Of a stretch of 64,000 bases of DNA, positions 22,131 through 34,585 are shown in pieces. This DNA is from Haematobia irritans (taxonomy: Eukaryota > Arthropoda > Insecta > Diptera > Muscidae): NCBI RefSeq assembly GCF_050003625.1, contig NC_134398.1:18178997-18242996 (forward strand), read 5' to 3'. The position numbers and the translations under genes were made by a program. How positions within the stretch are numbered: the stretch's first letter is position 1; each line of letters starts with the position of its first letter. The notes beneath the pieces are model-generated. The model saw nothing but the letters and a program-made list of their open reading frames with translations, did not search any database and was not told where the DNA came from.

Positions 22131-24005
22131 GCGTTTCCATTCCGTTTTAATTTTACTTGAAAAATGTTTCATTTTGTCACCATTCGTTCACGATTTTGGA
22201 ACGTAATTTTTTCATTAGTTTACTGTACCTGACATTGTTAAAATTTTCACAGATCCACTTAACTCAAATGTTTTCTTACTTTAATCTTGTTTTTAACGAA
22301 GACAAATCTAAAGTCTCGCGTATGATTTTAAAGATAGGCACATCTTTAAATTATTGCAACATTCTAAAATTATGGTTCTAACCCTTATGCCCCCAAAAAA
22401 CGAGAAAAAAGAAAACACTCCATTTCGCCACAGAGGCTTTAACTGAATTGTTGAACCCCTAGATTGTAATTGGCACCACATGTTACCATCTTAAAAATTA
22501 AGCACTAATTATAAAAGATTTTCTTTATTACCTCTTTAAGTCGTGACGAAAGCCCATCTAGAGAAACTCCCCACAATCATAAACTTACCAATTTTAATGT
22601 TTACGCATTGTTTTTAATTAAATTAACCTTCTTGGTTTTTTTGTGTGGCCCTGTTGCCTGTTGGAGAAATAAACCCTTTCAAATTATAACAGCTTTCGTT
22701 GCCACAGGCATTGGGCCCTTATAGTGCCCGGGCATTTCCGCAACGAATTATACTTGAAATTTAATCTCCATGAAGCCCCTTAAGGATCATGCGGGATAGG
22801 AGGAAAACAATGCAAAAGTGGAAATGTATCAACGAGAGGGGGAGAGAGATGAGAAAAATCGAGGTCCACACAAATAATTTCCATGAAATGGAGCCCACTG
22901 CTGCTTTTGTTTTGAATTCAGAGTTAAGAAAATGAAATAAAATGTCATTAAATATTAAAATGGAAGCCAACAAATAACAGAAAAATTCCTTGCCTGCAAC
23001 AGCAACAAATCTAATTGGGTTGAGGCAGAAAAACAGGGAAATTTTAAACGCCAATGGAAGGCAGTGTCACAGAAAACCGGAAATACAATTTAAACAAAGC
23101 CTTAACAATAACAACAGAGAAATGGCAAAAGTAAATGCGACTAAAGAGAGTAAAAACGGCAAAAGGAAATGAAAGCATAACAAAAAGGCTACCAAGTATA
23201 GAGTGGAGTATTAAAGCATACTTTTAGGCACCCCATTTAAAACAAACATTGCCTAGAGGTAAAGCATAGAGGGTTCACATATATAAACCAAGCACACATA
23301 CACACCACACACTGACACATACAACATATATGTTGCTTGATTTCCTTACTAAACTTTTGTGGCCATATGTAAAAGTATGCTTCGTATAAAAAGTTTCTGG
23401 TTGAGTTTACATATGTGTGTGTGTTTGAGTGTTTGAATAACCTACTAACTTATATAAATATAATATAAACTATATAGAAACTTACACACGCACACATGTA
23501 TAGCCATGAATATCTCATGACATTTACTCTAGGCCAATGTTTATATCTCCATGGTGTAAAACCCTAACAAGGGGGAAACGAGTATATGTCTCGGTATGTT
23601 ATGGACGATTTCTTTTTCCTCGAGTGTATAGGGTTGGCTTGCCAAAGCTTTTGTTATTTTTAATTTAATCCGCTTAGCATTTACTGTTTTTATTATTGTT
23701 GCATTATTTCATATGTTATTTCTTTTTTATTTAAAGCTATCAACGTTTTTTTTTTTTGCAACAATTTTCTTCTCCCCTTTTATCTTGTGTCCGTGTTGTT
23801 TTTTTTTGTTTCTCATTTAAATCCGTGTTTATGATGCTTTCCCAAGAGTTTAAGCTTTTATATGCATTTGCCTATATTTTATGATGGATATTCTGACATA
23901 TTGTTCGTTGACTTTTTTTAACATCTGGTTGTAACATTAAGTAGCAAATTAATTAACAATTGCCCAGTTCATTTAACACAACATGGGTGATACACAAAAA
24001 AATAC
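22131..24005. other. No gene seen; largest apparently single-copy interval on the left
   Basis: Mixed-composition sequence with CA/TG microsatellites at 23280-23335 and 23410-23430. No recognised repeat and no convincing exon on either strand. Lack of stops is limited to short frames (for example 22761-23054 minus, hydrophobic, not recognised). It may be intron or spacer DNA of a nearby gene. Confidence 0.5.
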
Positions 24006-26023
24006 TTAAAAAAATATTTATTTCTATAGAAAATTTGTCAAAATGTTACTTCTACGGAAAATTTTGTCAAAATTTTAATTCTACGGAAAATTTTGTCAAA
24101 ATTTTATTCCTATAGAAATTTTAGTCAAAATTTAATTTTCTATAGCAAATTTTGTCAAAATTTTGTTTCTATAGAATATTTTGTCAAAATTTTATTTCTA
24201 TAGAAAATTTTGACAAAATTTTATTTCTATAGAAAATCTTGTCAAAATTTGATTTCTACGGAAAATTTTGCCAAAATTTGATATCTATAAACAATTTGGT
24301 CAAAATTTTAATTTTATAGAAAATTTTGTCAAAATTTTATTTCTACGGAAAATTTTGTCAAAATTATATTTTTATAGAAAATTTTATTTCTACGGAAAAT
24401 TTTGTCAAAGTTTGATTTCTATAGAAAATCTTGGCAAAAGTTTTCTTTATAGAAAATGTTGTATAAATTTTATTTCTATAGAAAATTTTGTCAAAATTTT
24501 ATTTCTTTAGCAAAATTTTGTCAACATTTTAGTTCTATAGAAAATTTTGCCAAATTTTATTTCTATAGAAAATGTTGTCAAAATTTTATTTCTATAGAAT
24601 ATTTTGTCAAAATTTTATTTCTATAGATAATTTTTTCAAAGTTTTATTTTTGAAGAATTTTTTTTTTTAAATTTTATTACTATAAAAAATTTTGTCAACA
24701 TTTTAGTTCTATAGAAAATTTTGCCAAATTTTATTTCTATAGAAAATGTTGTCAAAATTTTATTTCTATAGAATATTTTGTCAAAATTTTATTTCTATAG
24801 ATAATTTTTTCAAAGTTTTATTTTTGAAGAATTTTTTTTTTAAATTTTATTACTATAAAAAATTTTGTCAACATTTTATTTCTATAGAAAATTTTTTCAA
24901 AATTTTATTTCTATAGAAAATTTGGTCAACATTTGATTTCTACGGAAAATTTTGTCAAAATTTGATTTCTACAGAAAATTTTATCAAAAGTTTTCTTTAT
25001 CAAATTTTGACTAAATGTTCCGTAGAAATAATTTATTTCTATAGAAAATTTTCTGAAAATTTTATTTCTATAGAAAATTTTGTCAAAATTTTATTTCTAT
25101 GGAAAATTTTGTCAAAATTTGATATCTATAGACAATTTGGTCAAAATTTTAATTCTATAGAAAATTTTGTCAAAATTTTATTTCTACGGAAAATTTTGTC
25201 AAAATTTTATTTCTATTGAAAATTTTGTCAAAATTTTATTTCTACGGAAAATTTTGTCAAAATTTGATTTCTATAGAAAATCTTGTCAAAAGTTTTCTTT
25301 ATAGAAAATTTTGTATAAATTTTATTTCTATTGAAAATTTTATTTCAATAGAAAATTTTGTCAACATTTTATTTCTATAAAAATTTGTGTCAATATTTTA
25401 TTACTGTAGAAAATTTTGTCAAATTTTATTTCAATATAAAATTTGCTTAAAATTTTATTTCTAAAAAAAATTTGTCCAAAATGTTATTTCTATAGCAAAT
25501 TTTGTTAAAATTTTATTTCTATAAAAAATTTTGTCAATATTTTATTTCTATGATTTTTTAACTCATAATCTCGGCTATAGGTCTTTTATATCTGCAGAAA
25601 ATTTTCTCAAAATTATGTTTCTCTATACAATTTGGTCAAAATATTATCCTTATAGAAAATTTTGTCAAAATTTTATTTCTATAGACAATTTTGTCAAAAT
25701 TTTTATTTCTATAGACATTTTAGTAAAAATTTTATTTGTTTGGAAAATTTTGTCAATATTTTATTTCTGTAGAAAATTTTACCAAAATTTTATTTCTATA
25801 TACAATTTTGTCAAATTTATATCTCTATAGAAAATTTTGTCAAAATTTTATTTCTTCGGAAAATTTTGACAAAATTTGGTTTCTATAAAAAATCTTGTTA
25901 AAAGTTTTCTTTATAGAAAATTTTGTATAAATTTTATTTCTATAGAAAATTTTGTCAAAATTTTATTTCTTTAGCAAAATTTTGTCAACATTTTAGTTCT
26001 ATAGAAAATTTTGCCAAATTTTA
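24006..26023 (+). repeat. 2.0-kb 29-bp minisatellite array, forward
   Basis: Forward units with a common TTTCTACGGAAAA variant. A ~180-bp block starting 'TTTTAGTTCTATAGAAAATT' near 24530 repeats near 24700, and part reappears near 25990, a higher-order repeat. Confidence 0.9.
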
Positions 26024-26720
26024 TTTCATCTAATTATACAATTATTATTCGAGCTTTATGGACAGATATAGATTAAGGAACATGGTTAATAGAGCCATTG
26101 AAAAGAAAACGCCAGATACAAATCTATACACGCCTGGACTGTACATGTTTCGGTTCCGGCGAATGAACCTTTCCACAGCCTTTAGTATAGATCTGGCTGG
26201 GAGAGATAACTCAATTTTGGGCCCTTTATGCTAACTCCTTATGGAGAAAACATTTGGGAAATTCCCTCTTACAAATTGAATCATCTTTTCTCCCACTGTA
26301 CATCATCTTTTCATATAACTTACAAGTCCCTTAATCTTATTTTTATTTCGTTTTGCTACATAGTAATGCAACAACACGAAATTTATTTTCAGAAAGCTAA
26401 TTTGTTAGAATTCACCTAAGTGGTGAACAGTCGAACAATGCTTATTGTTTCTACAGTCAACTTCAACATACGACATTTACCAGAAACTGGTTTCCAAGAT
26501 ACAACAACAATTCTAACGCGTACATTAGTCGTGTTTTTCCTAGTTTTACGACGGGCTCATCGTTGCTTATTATATTACATGTTAGCCTGATACCGAAACA
26601 GGCAATTGACGTTCCTTAATCTATATCTGTCCATAAAGCTCGAATAATAATTGTATAATTAGATATAATGCATTTGGACGTCAATTGCCTGTTTCGGTAT
26701 CAGGCTAACATGTAATATAA
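26024..26720. mobile_element. Unclassified insertion with interleaved inverted repeats
   Basis: It interrupts the array. A 53-bp segment at 26029-26081 is perfectly inverted at 26611-26663. A 41-bp segment at 26571-26611 is perfectly inverted at 26679-26719. The order is a-b-a'-b', so the arms interleave instead of nesting. The ~490-bp interior has no recognised coding sequence. A 42-bp solo relative of arm b' lies at 45319-45360, so this terminus is mobile or repetitive. Class unknown. Confidence 0.7.
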
Positions 26721-28835
26721 ATTTTGTTTCTATAGAAAATGTTGTCAAAATTTTATTTCTTTAGAATATTTTGTCAAAATTTTATTTCTACGGAAAATTT
26801 TGTGCCAATTTTATTTCTATAGAAAATTTTGTCAATATTTTATTTCTACGGAAAATTTTGTCAAAATTTTATTTCTATAAAAAATTTTGTCAAAATTTTA
26901 TATCCATAGAAAATTTTCTGAAAATTTTATTTCTATAGAAAATTTTTTTAAAATTTTATTTCTATAGACAATTTGATCAACATTTTATTTCTATAGAAAA
27001 TTTTGTCAACATTTTATTTCTATAGAAAACTTTGTCAAAATTTTATTTGTGTATAAAATTTTCTCAAAATTTTATTTTTATAGAAAATTTTGTCAAAAGT
27101 TTTTTTATAGAAAATTTTGTCAATATTTTATTTCTGTAGAAAATTTTCTCAAAATTTTATTTCTATAGACAATTTGGTCAACATTTTATTTCTATAGAAA
27201 ATTTTTTAAAAATTTTATTTCCATAGAAAATTTTGCCAAATTTTATGTCTATACACAATTTTGTCAAAAGTTTCTTTATAGAAAATTTTGTATACATTTT
27301 ATTTCTTAAAAAAAAATATTGTCAATATTTTATTTCTATAAAAAATTTTGTCACAATTTTATTTTTCTGAAAATTTAGTCAAAAGTTTTCTTTATAGAAA
27401 ATTTTCTTCAAATTTTATTTTTTTTAAAAATATTGTCAAAATTTTATTTCTATAGAAAATATTGTTTCTATAGGAAATTTTGTCAAAATTGTATTTCTGA
27501 AAAAATTTTGTCAAAATTTTATATCTATAGAAAATTTTGTCAAAGTTTTATTTCTATGGAACATTTTTTCAAAATTTTATTTCTGTAGAAAATCTTATTT
27601 CTTTAAAAAATATTGTCAACATTTTATTTCTATAGAAAATTTTATTTCTCTAAAAAATATTATCAAAATTTTATTTATTTTAATTTTGTCACAATTTTAT
27701 TTCTATGGAAAATTTTGTCAAAATTTTATTTCTGTAGAAAATTTTATCAAAATTTTATTTCTGTAGAAAATTTTCTCATTATTCTGTAGAAAATCTTTCT
27801 ATAGAAAATTTTGTCAAAATTGTATTTCTGTAGAAAATTTTGTCAAAATTTTGTATCTATAAAAATTTTTGTCAAAATTTTATTTCTGTAGAAAATTTTG
27901 TCACAATTTTATTTCTATAGAAAATTTTGTCAAAATTTTGTTTCTATAGAAAATTTTGTCAAAATTTTATTTCTGTAGAAAATTTTGTCAAAATTTAATT
28001 TACACGGAAAATTTTGTCAAAATTTTTTTTCTGTAGAAAATTTTGTCAAAGTTTTATTTCTACGGAAAATTTTCACAAAATTTGGTTTCTATAAAAAATC
28101 TTGTTAAAAGTTTTCTTTATAGAAAATTTTTGTCAAAATTTTATTTCTATAGAAAATTTTGTCACAATTTTATTTCTATAGAAAATTTTGTCAAAATTTT
28201 GTTTCTATAGAAAATTTTGTCAAAATTTTATTTCTGTAGAAAATTTTGTCAAAATTTAATTTACACGGAAAATTTTGTCAAAATTTTATTTCTGTAGAAA
28301 AAATTGTCAAAAGTTTTCTTTAGAGAAAATTTTGTCAATATTTTATTTCTGTAGAAAATTTTCTCAAAATTTTATTTCTATAGACAATTTGGTCAACATT
28401 TTAATTCTATAGAAAATTTTGTCAAAATTTTATTTCTATCAAAATTTTATTTGTGTAGAAAATTTTCTCAAAATTTTATTTCTATAGACAATTTGGTCAA
28501 AATTTTATTTCTAAAGAAAATTTTGTCAAAATTTTATTTGTGTAGAAAATTTTCTCAAAATTTTATTTCTATAGACAATTTGGTCAAAATTTTATTTCTA
28601 AAGAAAATTTTGTCAAAATTTTATTTCTATGGAAAATTTTGTCAACATTTTCTTTCTATATAAAATTTTGTCAAAATTTTATTTCTATAGAAAATTTTGT
28701 CAAAATTTTATTTCTGTAGAAAATGATGTCAAAATTTTATTTCTGTAGAAAATTTTGTCAAAATGTTATTTCTATAAAAAATGTTGTGAAAATTTTATTT
28801 CTATAAAAAAAATTTGTGAAAATTTTATTATTGAA
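26720..28835 (+). repeat. 2.1-kb 29-bp minisatellite array, forward
   Basis: It continues the 24.0-26.0 kb array. A ~180-bp stretch near 27890-28020 repeats near 28155-28290, and a 114-bp stretch at 28445-28555 is tandemly duplicated. It ends near 28835 into unrelated sequence. Confidence 0.9.
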
Positions 28836-29389
28836 GTACCGGTTGGTTGGAGAGGAATGTTTTGAAAATCTACCAAATCTACTTAGCAATCTACCAAACA
28901 CTAAAAAATCTTCCATTGTTGATAGAATCCTACCTACCGTGCACTCAGCACGCGTCAACACTTAATGGCTTAAAAAGGAGGTACTTTGCTCCACACAATG
29001 GCTACCAAAATCTACGAATCTCAATCCGTTTGACTTTTGCCCTTGGGACATTGTTTGAAGAGTAAGGTTGGCCCAAAAACATAATAATGTGAGGATCATC
29101 TCAAAATGGCGTTTTACCAGCAATGGATTAACATACCTCTGAACCCCTTTTGTACAGTATTTAATGGCTGTGCCGCTTTAAAGGCCATAATTCGATATTG
29201 AATTAAAAGGAAAAGATTTTGCAAGTATTCCTATCGTAATTCCGAGAGTATATGTAGAGATATATTTCATTTTAAAATATAAAAAATATAAGCGTTAGTC
29301 TCTGTGACATAAAAAAATATAAGCCTTTGTCCCTGTGACGCCATGTACGAAATTTCATCAAATTGGCTTGATAATTGTTACCGGAATCC
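28836..29389. other. No gene seen
   Basis: Sequence of ordinary composition with no long frame. A 20-30-bp motif ('AAAATATAAGCGTTAGTC' / 'AAAATATAAGCCTTTGTC') occurs twice near 29287 and 29318. Confidence 0.4.
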
Positions 29390-29566
29390 TGCGAACACCA
29401 AGTACTTGGACGGACGAACGGACACCAAGGGCTAAATCGACTCAGGAGGTGATTCTAAATCGATCGGTATATATTTAATGAGGTCTTAGATCAATATTTC
29501 TGGTAGGCACATTTTATGGCAGATTAAAGTTATTATACCCTAACCACTATGTGGTTTAGGGTATAA
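29390..29566 (-). mobile_element. TATACCC family D, terminal fragment
   Basis: It ends in a strong hairpin at 29534-29565 (TATACCCTAACCAC and its complement GTGGTTTAGGGTATA). The leader preceding it has CGGACGAACGGACACC and 'ATCGACTCAGGAGG', equivalent to the leader of A-C but different in sequence. A decayed relative is at about 47690-47876. Confidence 0.7.
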
Positions 29567-29712
29567 AAATTCGAAATTTCGGTTTTTGAATTTTTTTGAT
29601 TTTGTCAAAATCTCAAAAAGTAAATTTTTCCTATTTTTTTTTAAGTCAAAAACTCTAAAAGTCAATTTTTCAAATTTTGAGAATGTCGAAAGATAGAAAA
29701 GAAATTTTTGCA
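29567..29712. repeat. Second minisatellite type (AAAGTC.. palindromic)
   Basis: Degenerate units of AAAAGTCAATTTTTCAAATTTTG type, different from the 29-bp arrays. The same type occurs at 32945-33330. Confidence 0.6.
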
Positions 29713-30341
29713 GTCCTTGGAAGCACTGCTTTGTAAATCTTCCTTCATAAATCGTAGCTTAAATAATAACATATGGTTGTCTGCCTATTAGCATTTTCCT
29801 CAAAATTTTCCAAGGACCCTAAGATTTTTCATGTGTGGGTGTTTATGCGAGTTATGATATGTAAGCGTTACCCTTTTTTGCGCTATGTTGCGGCATGCGT
29901 CAGGATAATATGCTTGAGTAAACAATCAAAAGAAAAACCTAGAACTTTTTCATTGGAGGCTTCTTTGGATGGATTTTAAATATTTTTTTTTTTGTTTCCC
30001 ATTGAGTAGATTTTCTGTAGTCCATAGGAGAGTTATGATCTCGGGTTTTTTTTGGGGGAGGGAGTGTCGGTAAGAACAAAAGGAAATGAATATCATAGGA
30101 ATATTTTAAGAAGAGAATCGATAAAAGGATTATAATTTCTATAAACTTTAAGGTAGACGTGATGTTGTTTAAAATCTTACCGATGATAGACGAATTGGTC
30201 AAATAGGTATAGCAACATCTTGGAGTCATATTTATTTTAAATCAATATTTCGAAGAATCGATTTGTTTATCAAAACAGGCCGAAAAATACTTTTTGTATA
30301 CTTCATATTCAACTAATAGTATTTTTGACGTTTTGCTAACT
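29713..30341. other. No gene seen
   Basis: Two short frames (29773-29979 plus; 29939-30229 minus) show no family resemblance that I recognise. G-rich patch near 30048-30065. Confidence 0.4.
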
Positions 30342-30404
30342 TAGGTTAAAGTGGCAGCCCGATTAAGATTCAGGCTCACTTAGACTATTCAGTCCATTGT
30401 GATA
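30342..30404 (-). mobile_element. Orphan LINE 3' tail (63 bp)
   Basis: It matches the LINE tail at 7683-7750 including 'GATTAAGATTCAGGCTC', the LINE version of the tail and not the SINE version. This is the extreme case of 5' truncation. Confidence 0.8.
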
Positions 30405-30503
30405 AATGGACTTGGAATTCGACTAATAAACTTCAGATATTTTTGAAAATTTATTCAAATCTAGTTTTGTTATTAAAAGAGATTCATATATACATATGTT
30501 CAT

Positions 30504-31064
30504 TAGAGGTGTGCACGTGAGTAATAGTTTACTCACGCACACTCACGACTGAAAAATCATACTCACACACACTCAAGCACGATATTTTTTGGTAGGACTC
30601 ACGCACACTCACGAAAAGAAAATTTGTACTCACGCACGAAAACGTCGTGACTCACCAAAAATACCGTGACTCACGAAAAATACCGTGACTCACGAAAAAT
30701 ATCGTGACTCAAGAATAATTTTATGATTAATTTACCTTACCGAAGTGTCTGAAAACATGAGCATTATTAAAATCGAGAGTGTTATTAAACTCTTAATATC
30801 CCAGGTGTCAATAAAATTGTAATTGAATTTAACTCTTAAGCGTTTTATGTTGGTGAGCAGGAATATTTTCGTGAGTGTAATTCTTTGCTCACTCACACTC
30901 ACGAAGATATTATTTTCGTGACTCACGCTCACCCACGACATTTTGGTTTGTTAATCACGCTCACGCACACTCACGCTGTTGTCATGAGCGTGACTCACTA
31001 CTCACGCACGAATCACGAAAATTTTCGTGAGTCACGACAATTTCGTGTCACGTGCACACCTCTA
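30504..31064. mobile_element. hAT-type MITE with CACTCACG-rich interior
   Basis: Perfect 17-bp TIRs TAGAGGTGTGCACGTGA flank a 561-bp element. A perfect 8-bp duplication ATGTTCAT lies on both sides (30496-30503 and 31065-31072). The interior is packed with CACGCACACTCACG and GTGACTCACGAAAAATA motifs in direct and inverted orientation around an AT-rich core. It has no transposase. The dense repeated motif could be a transposase-binding array; that is inference. Confidence 0.92.
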
Positions 31065-31083
31065 ATGTTCATATATATTAGGA

Positions 31084-32935
31084 ATAGCGTAACCCGGCCC
31101 GCTTCGCTGCGCCTTCCGAAGAGTATTTGTAGGAACATTTGGCGTTAACTTAGTCAACCATATTCTTCGTGCTGAAAACAAATTCGAAAAGATTTGAATT
31201 CGTTCAAACAAATCGGACTACTTGCTCTTTCGTTTATAGGTACAAATACGGCGGATATGCATATGTAAAATGGTTCGTCTTAAAAAATTTTGTGTATTCA
31301 AGTAGTTGGACAAACTTCTATATTTCTTGTGAATTTTAAGTGTGGTTTGTCAATGAAAGGTATCCTTCTCCTCAACATATCTGAAAATTAAGCACTATAT
31401 TATAATAACATACAAGGAATTTCTGTTTCCCATCTAATAAATCGGAAAAAGCATAAGTAGTAAACAATTTTACCACATTAACATTTGCTAAAATGTTGGA
31501 AAATGATGCACCCTCTGCCAATTTCATGTAAATTTAAGTTCTTTACTAAAAAGAAGTCTGGCAGAAGCCTGTGCAAAAATCATAAAATTCCCATTTACGG
31601 ACAACCCCCTACTTTCAATTTAAGAAAAAAAAAAATAAAAACGGACAAAAGGGAACCCTCTCCCCACCTTCGCTCCACTCTGACCTGATATCGGACTATC
31701 ACGTACAATATATTAACATAATTTCATAACTACTCAATGGTCCCTATAAATTCAATCGAAGTAAATCGACAAAGTTTATTTCAATTTTCCTCTTCCCCAA
31801 CCAGATATCGAAAAATCATATACTAATTTAAAAATCATGTATAAATTTAATCACCTCCTCCCACGTTCCCTGTAAATTTCAAGTAGATCGGAGATGTTTT
31901 AAAATTTGCTTATTGTTTTAAAGGGACGTCACTTTCCCCGATACAATATCGACAAACACCGTAGTGAAAAGCTCCCCGACCAAATATCGAAAAGTGATGT
32001 AGCGTTAGCGTATCTTTTGTAAACGTCCCAGAAAATGTCAAGCAAATTATAAGCCTAAAGGGGCGGCCTCTCTTCCGTCCAAATATCGCAAAATCAGGTA
32101 TCAACTATTAATATCGTAATCACTCCCCAGTCCTCTGTAAATTTCAAGTAACTCGGTAAAGTTTAATTGTGTCTCTGTATGTAGTTACTTAAGAGAAGCG
32201 GATGTCTCCCCTTGTCCTTTTATTTTTATTAAAAAATTAGGAACCTGATATAAATATCATAACCTCACTCATTTTTCCGTAAAATTTCAATCGGGGGAGT
32301 TTAGTTTTGTTTTCACTGTACTTTAAAAAAAAAAGTCGGGCAAAGGGGTGGTCCCCCTCCCCGGCCAAATATCGAAAAATAATGTAGCGGATTTTTGTCT
32401 AGATGCCAGCCCCAACATTCAATGAAAATTTCAAGCAAATCGCATAATTTTGATCCAAGTTTAAAATAGTAGGGCAAGGGGGAGGTCCCCTCCCCGTCCA
32501 CATATGAAACCATCAGGTACCCCATATTAATTCCATAACCTCACCGCATGTTCTCTGTAAATCTCAGATAATTTAGAGAATTTTAGTTTTTTCACTGTAC
32601 TTTAAAAAAAAGTCGAACAAAGGGAAGGTCCCCCTCCGCCATCAAATATCGAAATATAAAGTAGCGGATCTTTGTCTAGATACCAAACCCAACCTTCAAT
32701 GAAAATTTCAAGCAAATCGGTCAACTTTGGTCCAATTTTCAAAAAGTCCGACAAAGGGGAGGTCCCCCTCCGCGAACAGGTGTCAAAAAATGAGGTACCC
32801 TATTTTCTCCACATGAACGCCCCCTACGATCTCTGAAAGTTTCAAGTAAATTGGTTCAGCCGTTTCGGAGCCAACTCGGTACATACAAACAAACAAACAA
32901 ATAAACAAACATAGATTGAATTTTATATATATAGA
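31084..32935 (-). mobile_element. Non-autonomous Helitron, copy 1 (reverse)
   Basis: Read on the minus strand it begins TCTATATATATAAAATTCAA (32935 downward) followed by GTTTGTTT repeats. It ends with GCGAAGCGGGCCGGGTTACG and CTAT, one base away from the canonical CTAG. Its ends and order of internal blocks ('GGGGAGGTCCCC' modules) match the copy at 41510-43458. There is no Rep or helicase coding sequence. Confidence 0.88.
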
Positions 32936-32944
32936 TTTGAGTAT

Positions 32945-33330
32945 ATACAAATATCCCATTTATCTGCAGATCAAAAAATTTCAAAAGACGAAAAGTCAAT
33001 TTTGTCAAAGTTCCAAATGTTATTTTCCCAATTGTTGATCTCGAAAAATCGACTTTTTCAAATTTTGAAAAAGTTCAAATGGGGTTTTCCAGATGTTCAG
33101 AATGTTGAAGACTTGAAAAGTCGACTTTTTCACATTTTCATAAAATCGGAAACTCGACAAATCGCCTGTTCCAAAATCCGACAAATCTAAAATTCTAATA
33201 TTTCACGTTTTCAAAAAGTCAAAAACTCTAGTAGTCGATTTTTCAAAAAATTTAAAAAAAGTTGAAATTTCGAAAAGTCAAATTTTTTAAATTTAACAGA
33301 AATCCAAAACCTTGCGAAAAGTAAAAAAAA
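32945..33330. repeat. Second minisatellite type, longer block
   Basis: Degenerate units with 'CGAAAAGTCGACTTTTTC' and 'AAATTTTGAAAAAGTT'. It is related to 29567-29712 and sits on the other side of the hAT MITE and Helitron, as if one block had been split by insertions. Confidence 0.6.
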
Positions 33331-33333
33331 AAA

Positions 33334-34585
33334 ACAGTATATACAGCAGTAAGTTCGGCCGGGCCGAATCTTAAATACCCATCACCATGAACCAAATATT
33401 AGGGTTTCTTTTGAAATTTCAGGAGGGCTTGAGGACTTGAGGACACTTCCCGAAGATAAATTTAAAGATTTCACCTATGAGGACTATATCAGATTCTAGA
33501 TTTATAAGAACCATTTTTGTTTGAGTTTTAGAGGAAACATTAACATCTCTTGTAAGTGTGCAAGAAAATTATAAAATAACGTCTTGATTTGAAATCTTAA
33601 ATCTGTAGAAGTAAATTTTACATTGAGTTTCAAGCAATTTTCATGATCAGTGCGCCTTCTATACCCTCAAGAAGTGAAGTCGGTCTATACGAAGGCATTA
33701 CCAAAAGAACCGATAAAAACTTAATCCGATACACGTTTTTGTGAGGCTAAAATACCAGAATATTTACAATTTCAGGCAAATAGGATAAAAACTTCGGATT
33801 CTAGAAGCCCAAGGAGTTAAATCGGGAGATCGTTCTTATGGGGGCTATACTAAAATATGGACCGATACTCACCGCTTTCGGCCCACCTCTTTATGACCCG
33901 AAAATACGTCTATATTTCCAATCTCAAGCAAATAGGATAAAAACTTCGGATTCTAGAAGTCCAAGAAGAAAAATCGGGAAATCGGTCTATATGGGGCCTA
34001 TACCAAAATATGGACCGATACTCACCATTTTCAGCATACCTCTTTATGGTCCTAAAATACCTCTAGATTTCCAATTTCAGACAAATTGGATAAAATTTAC
34101 GAAATCTAGAAGCCCAAGAAGTAAAATCGGGAGATCGGTTTATATGGGGGCTATATCAAAACATGGACCGGTAATCACCATTTCCGGCACACCAATTTGG
34201 GGTTTTAAAATACCTCTACATTTCCAATTTCAGACAAATTGGATAACAACTACGGTTTCTATAAGCCCAAGGCCCCAAATCGGGAGGTCGGTTTATATGG
34301 GGACTATATCAAAACCTGGACCGATATAGCCCATCTTCGAACTTGACCTGCCTGCAGACAAAAGACGAGTTGTGCAAAATTTCAGCACGATTGCTGCATT
34401 ATTGAAGACTGTAGCGTGATTACAACAGACAGACAGACAGCCATACAGACAGACAGACATCGTTATATCGTCTCAGAATTTCTCCCTGATCAATAATATA
34501 TATACTTTATATAGTCGGAAATCGATATTTCGATGTGTTACAAACGGAATGACCCCCCGTCACCATTCTATGGTGGTGGGTATAA
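33334..34585 (-). mobile_element. TATACCC family C element, full length (reverse)
   Basis: It starts (minus strand) with TATACCCACCACCATAGAAT at 34560-34579. A leader with GTCTGTCTGTCTG repeats follows, then 153-bp units: ATGGGG recurs at 33838, 33991, 34144 and 34297. It ends with the perfect palindrome TTCGGCCCGGCCGAA and TATATACTG. The plus strand is open for 163 codons through the units because 153 is divisible by three. Confidence 0.85.

Noticed and set aside
22761..23054. 97-codon hydrophobic minus-strand frame in the apparently unique interval
   Set aside because: No recognisable domain, no splice signals that I can defend, and an AT-rich composition gives such frames by chance.
26530..26720. 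Possible hammerhead ribozyme, suggested by GATGAGCCCGTC / CGAAACAGG on the minus strand
   Set aside because: The conserved CTGATGA core and paired GAAA are not both present and stem II does not pair.
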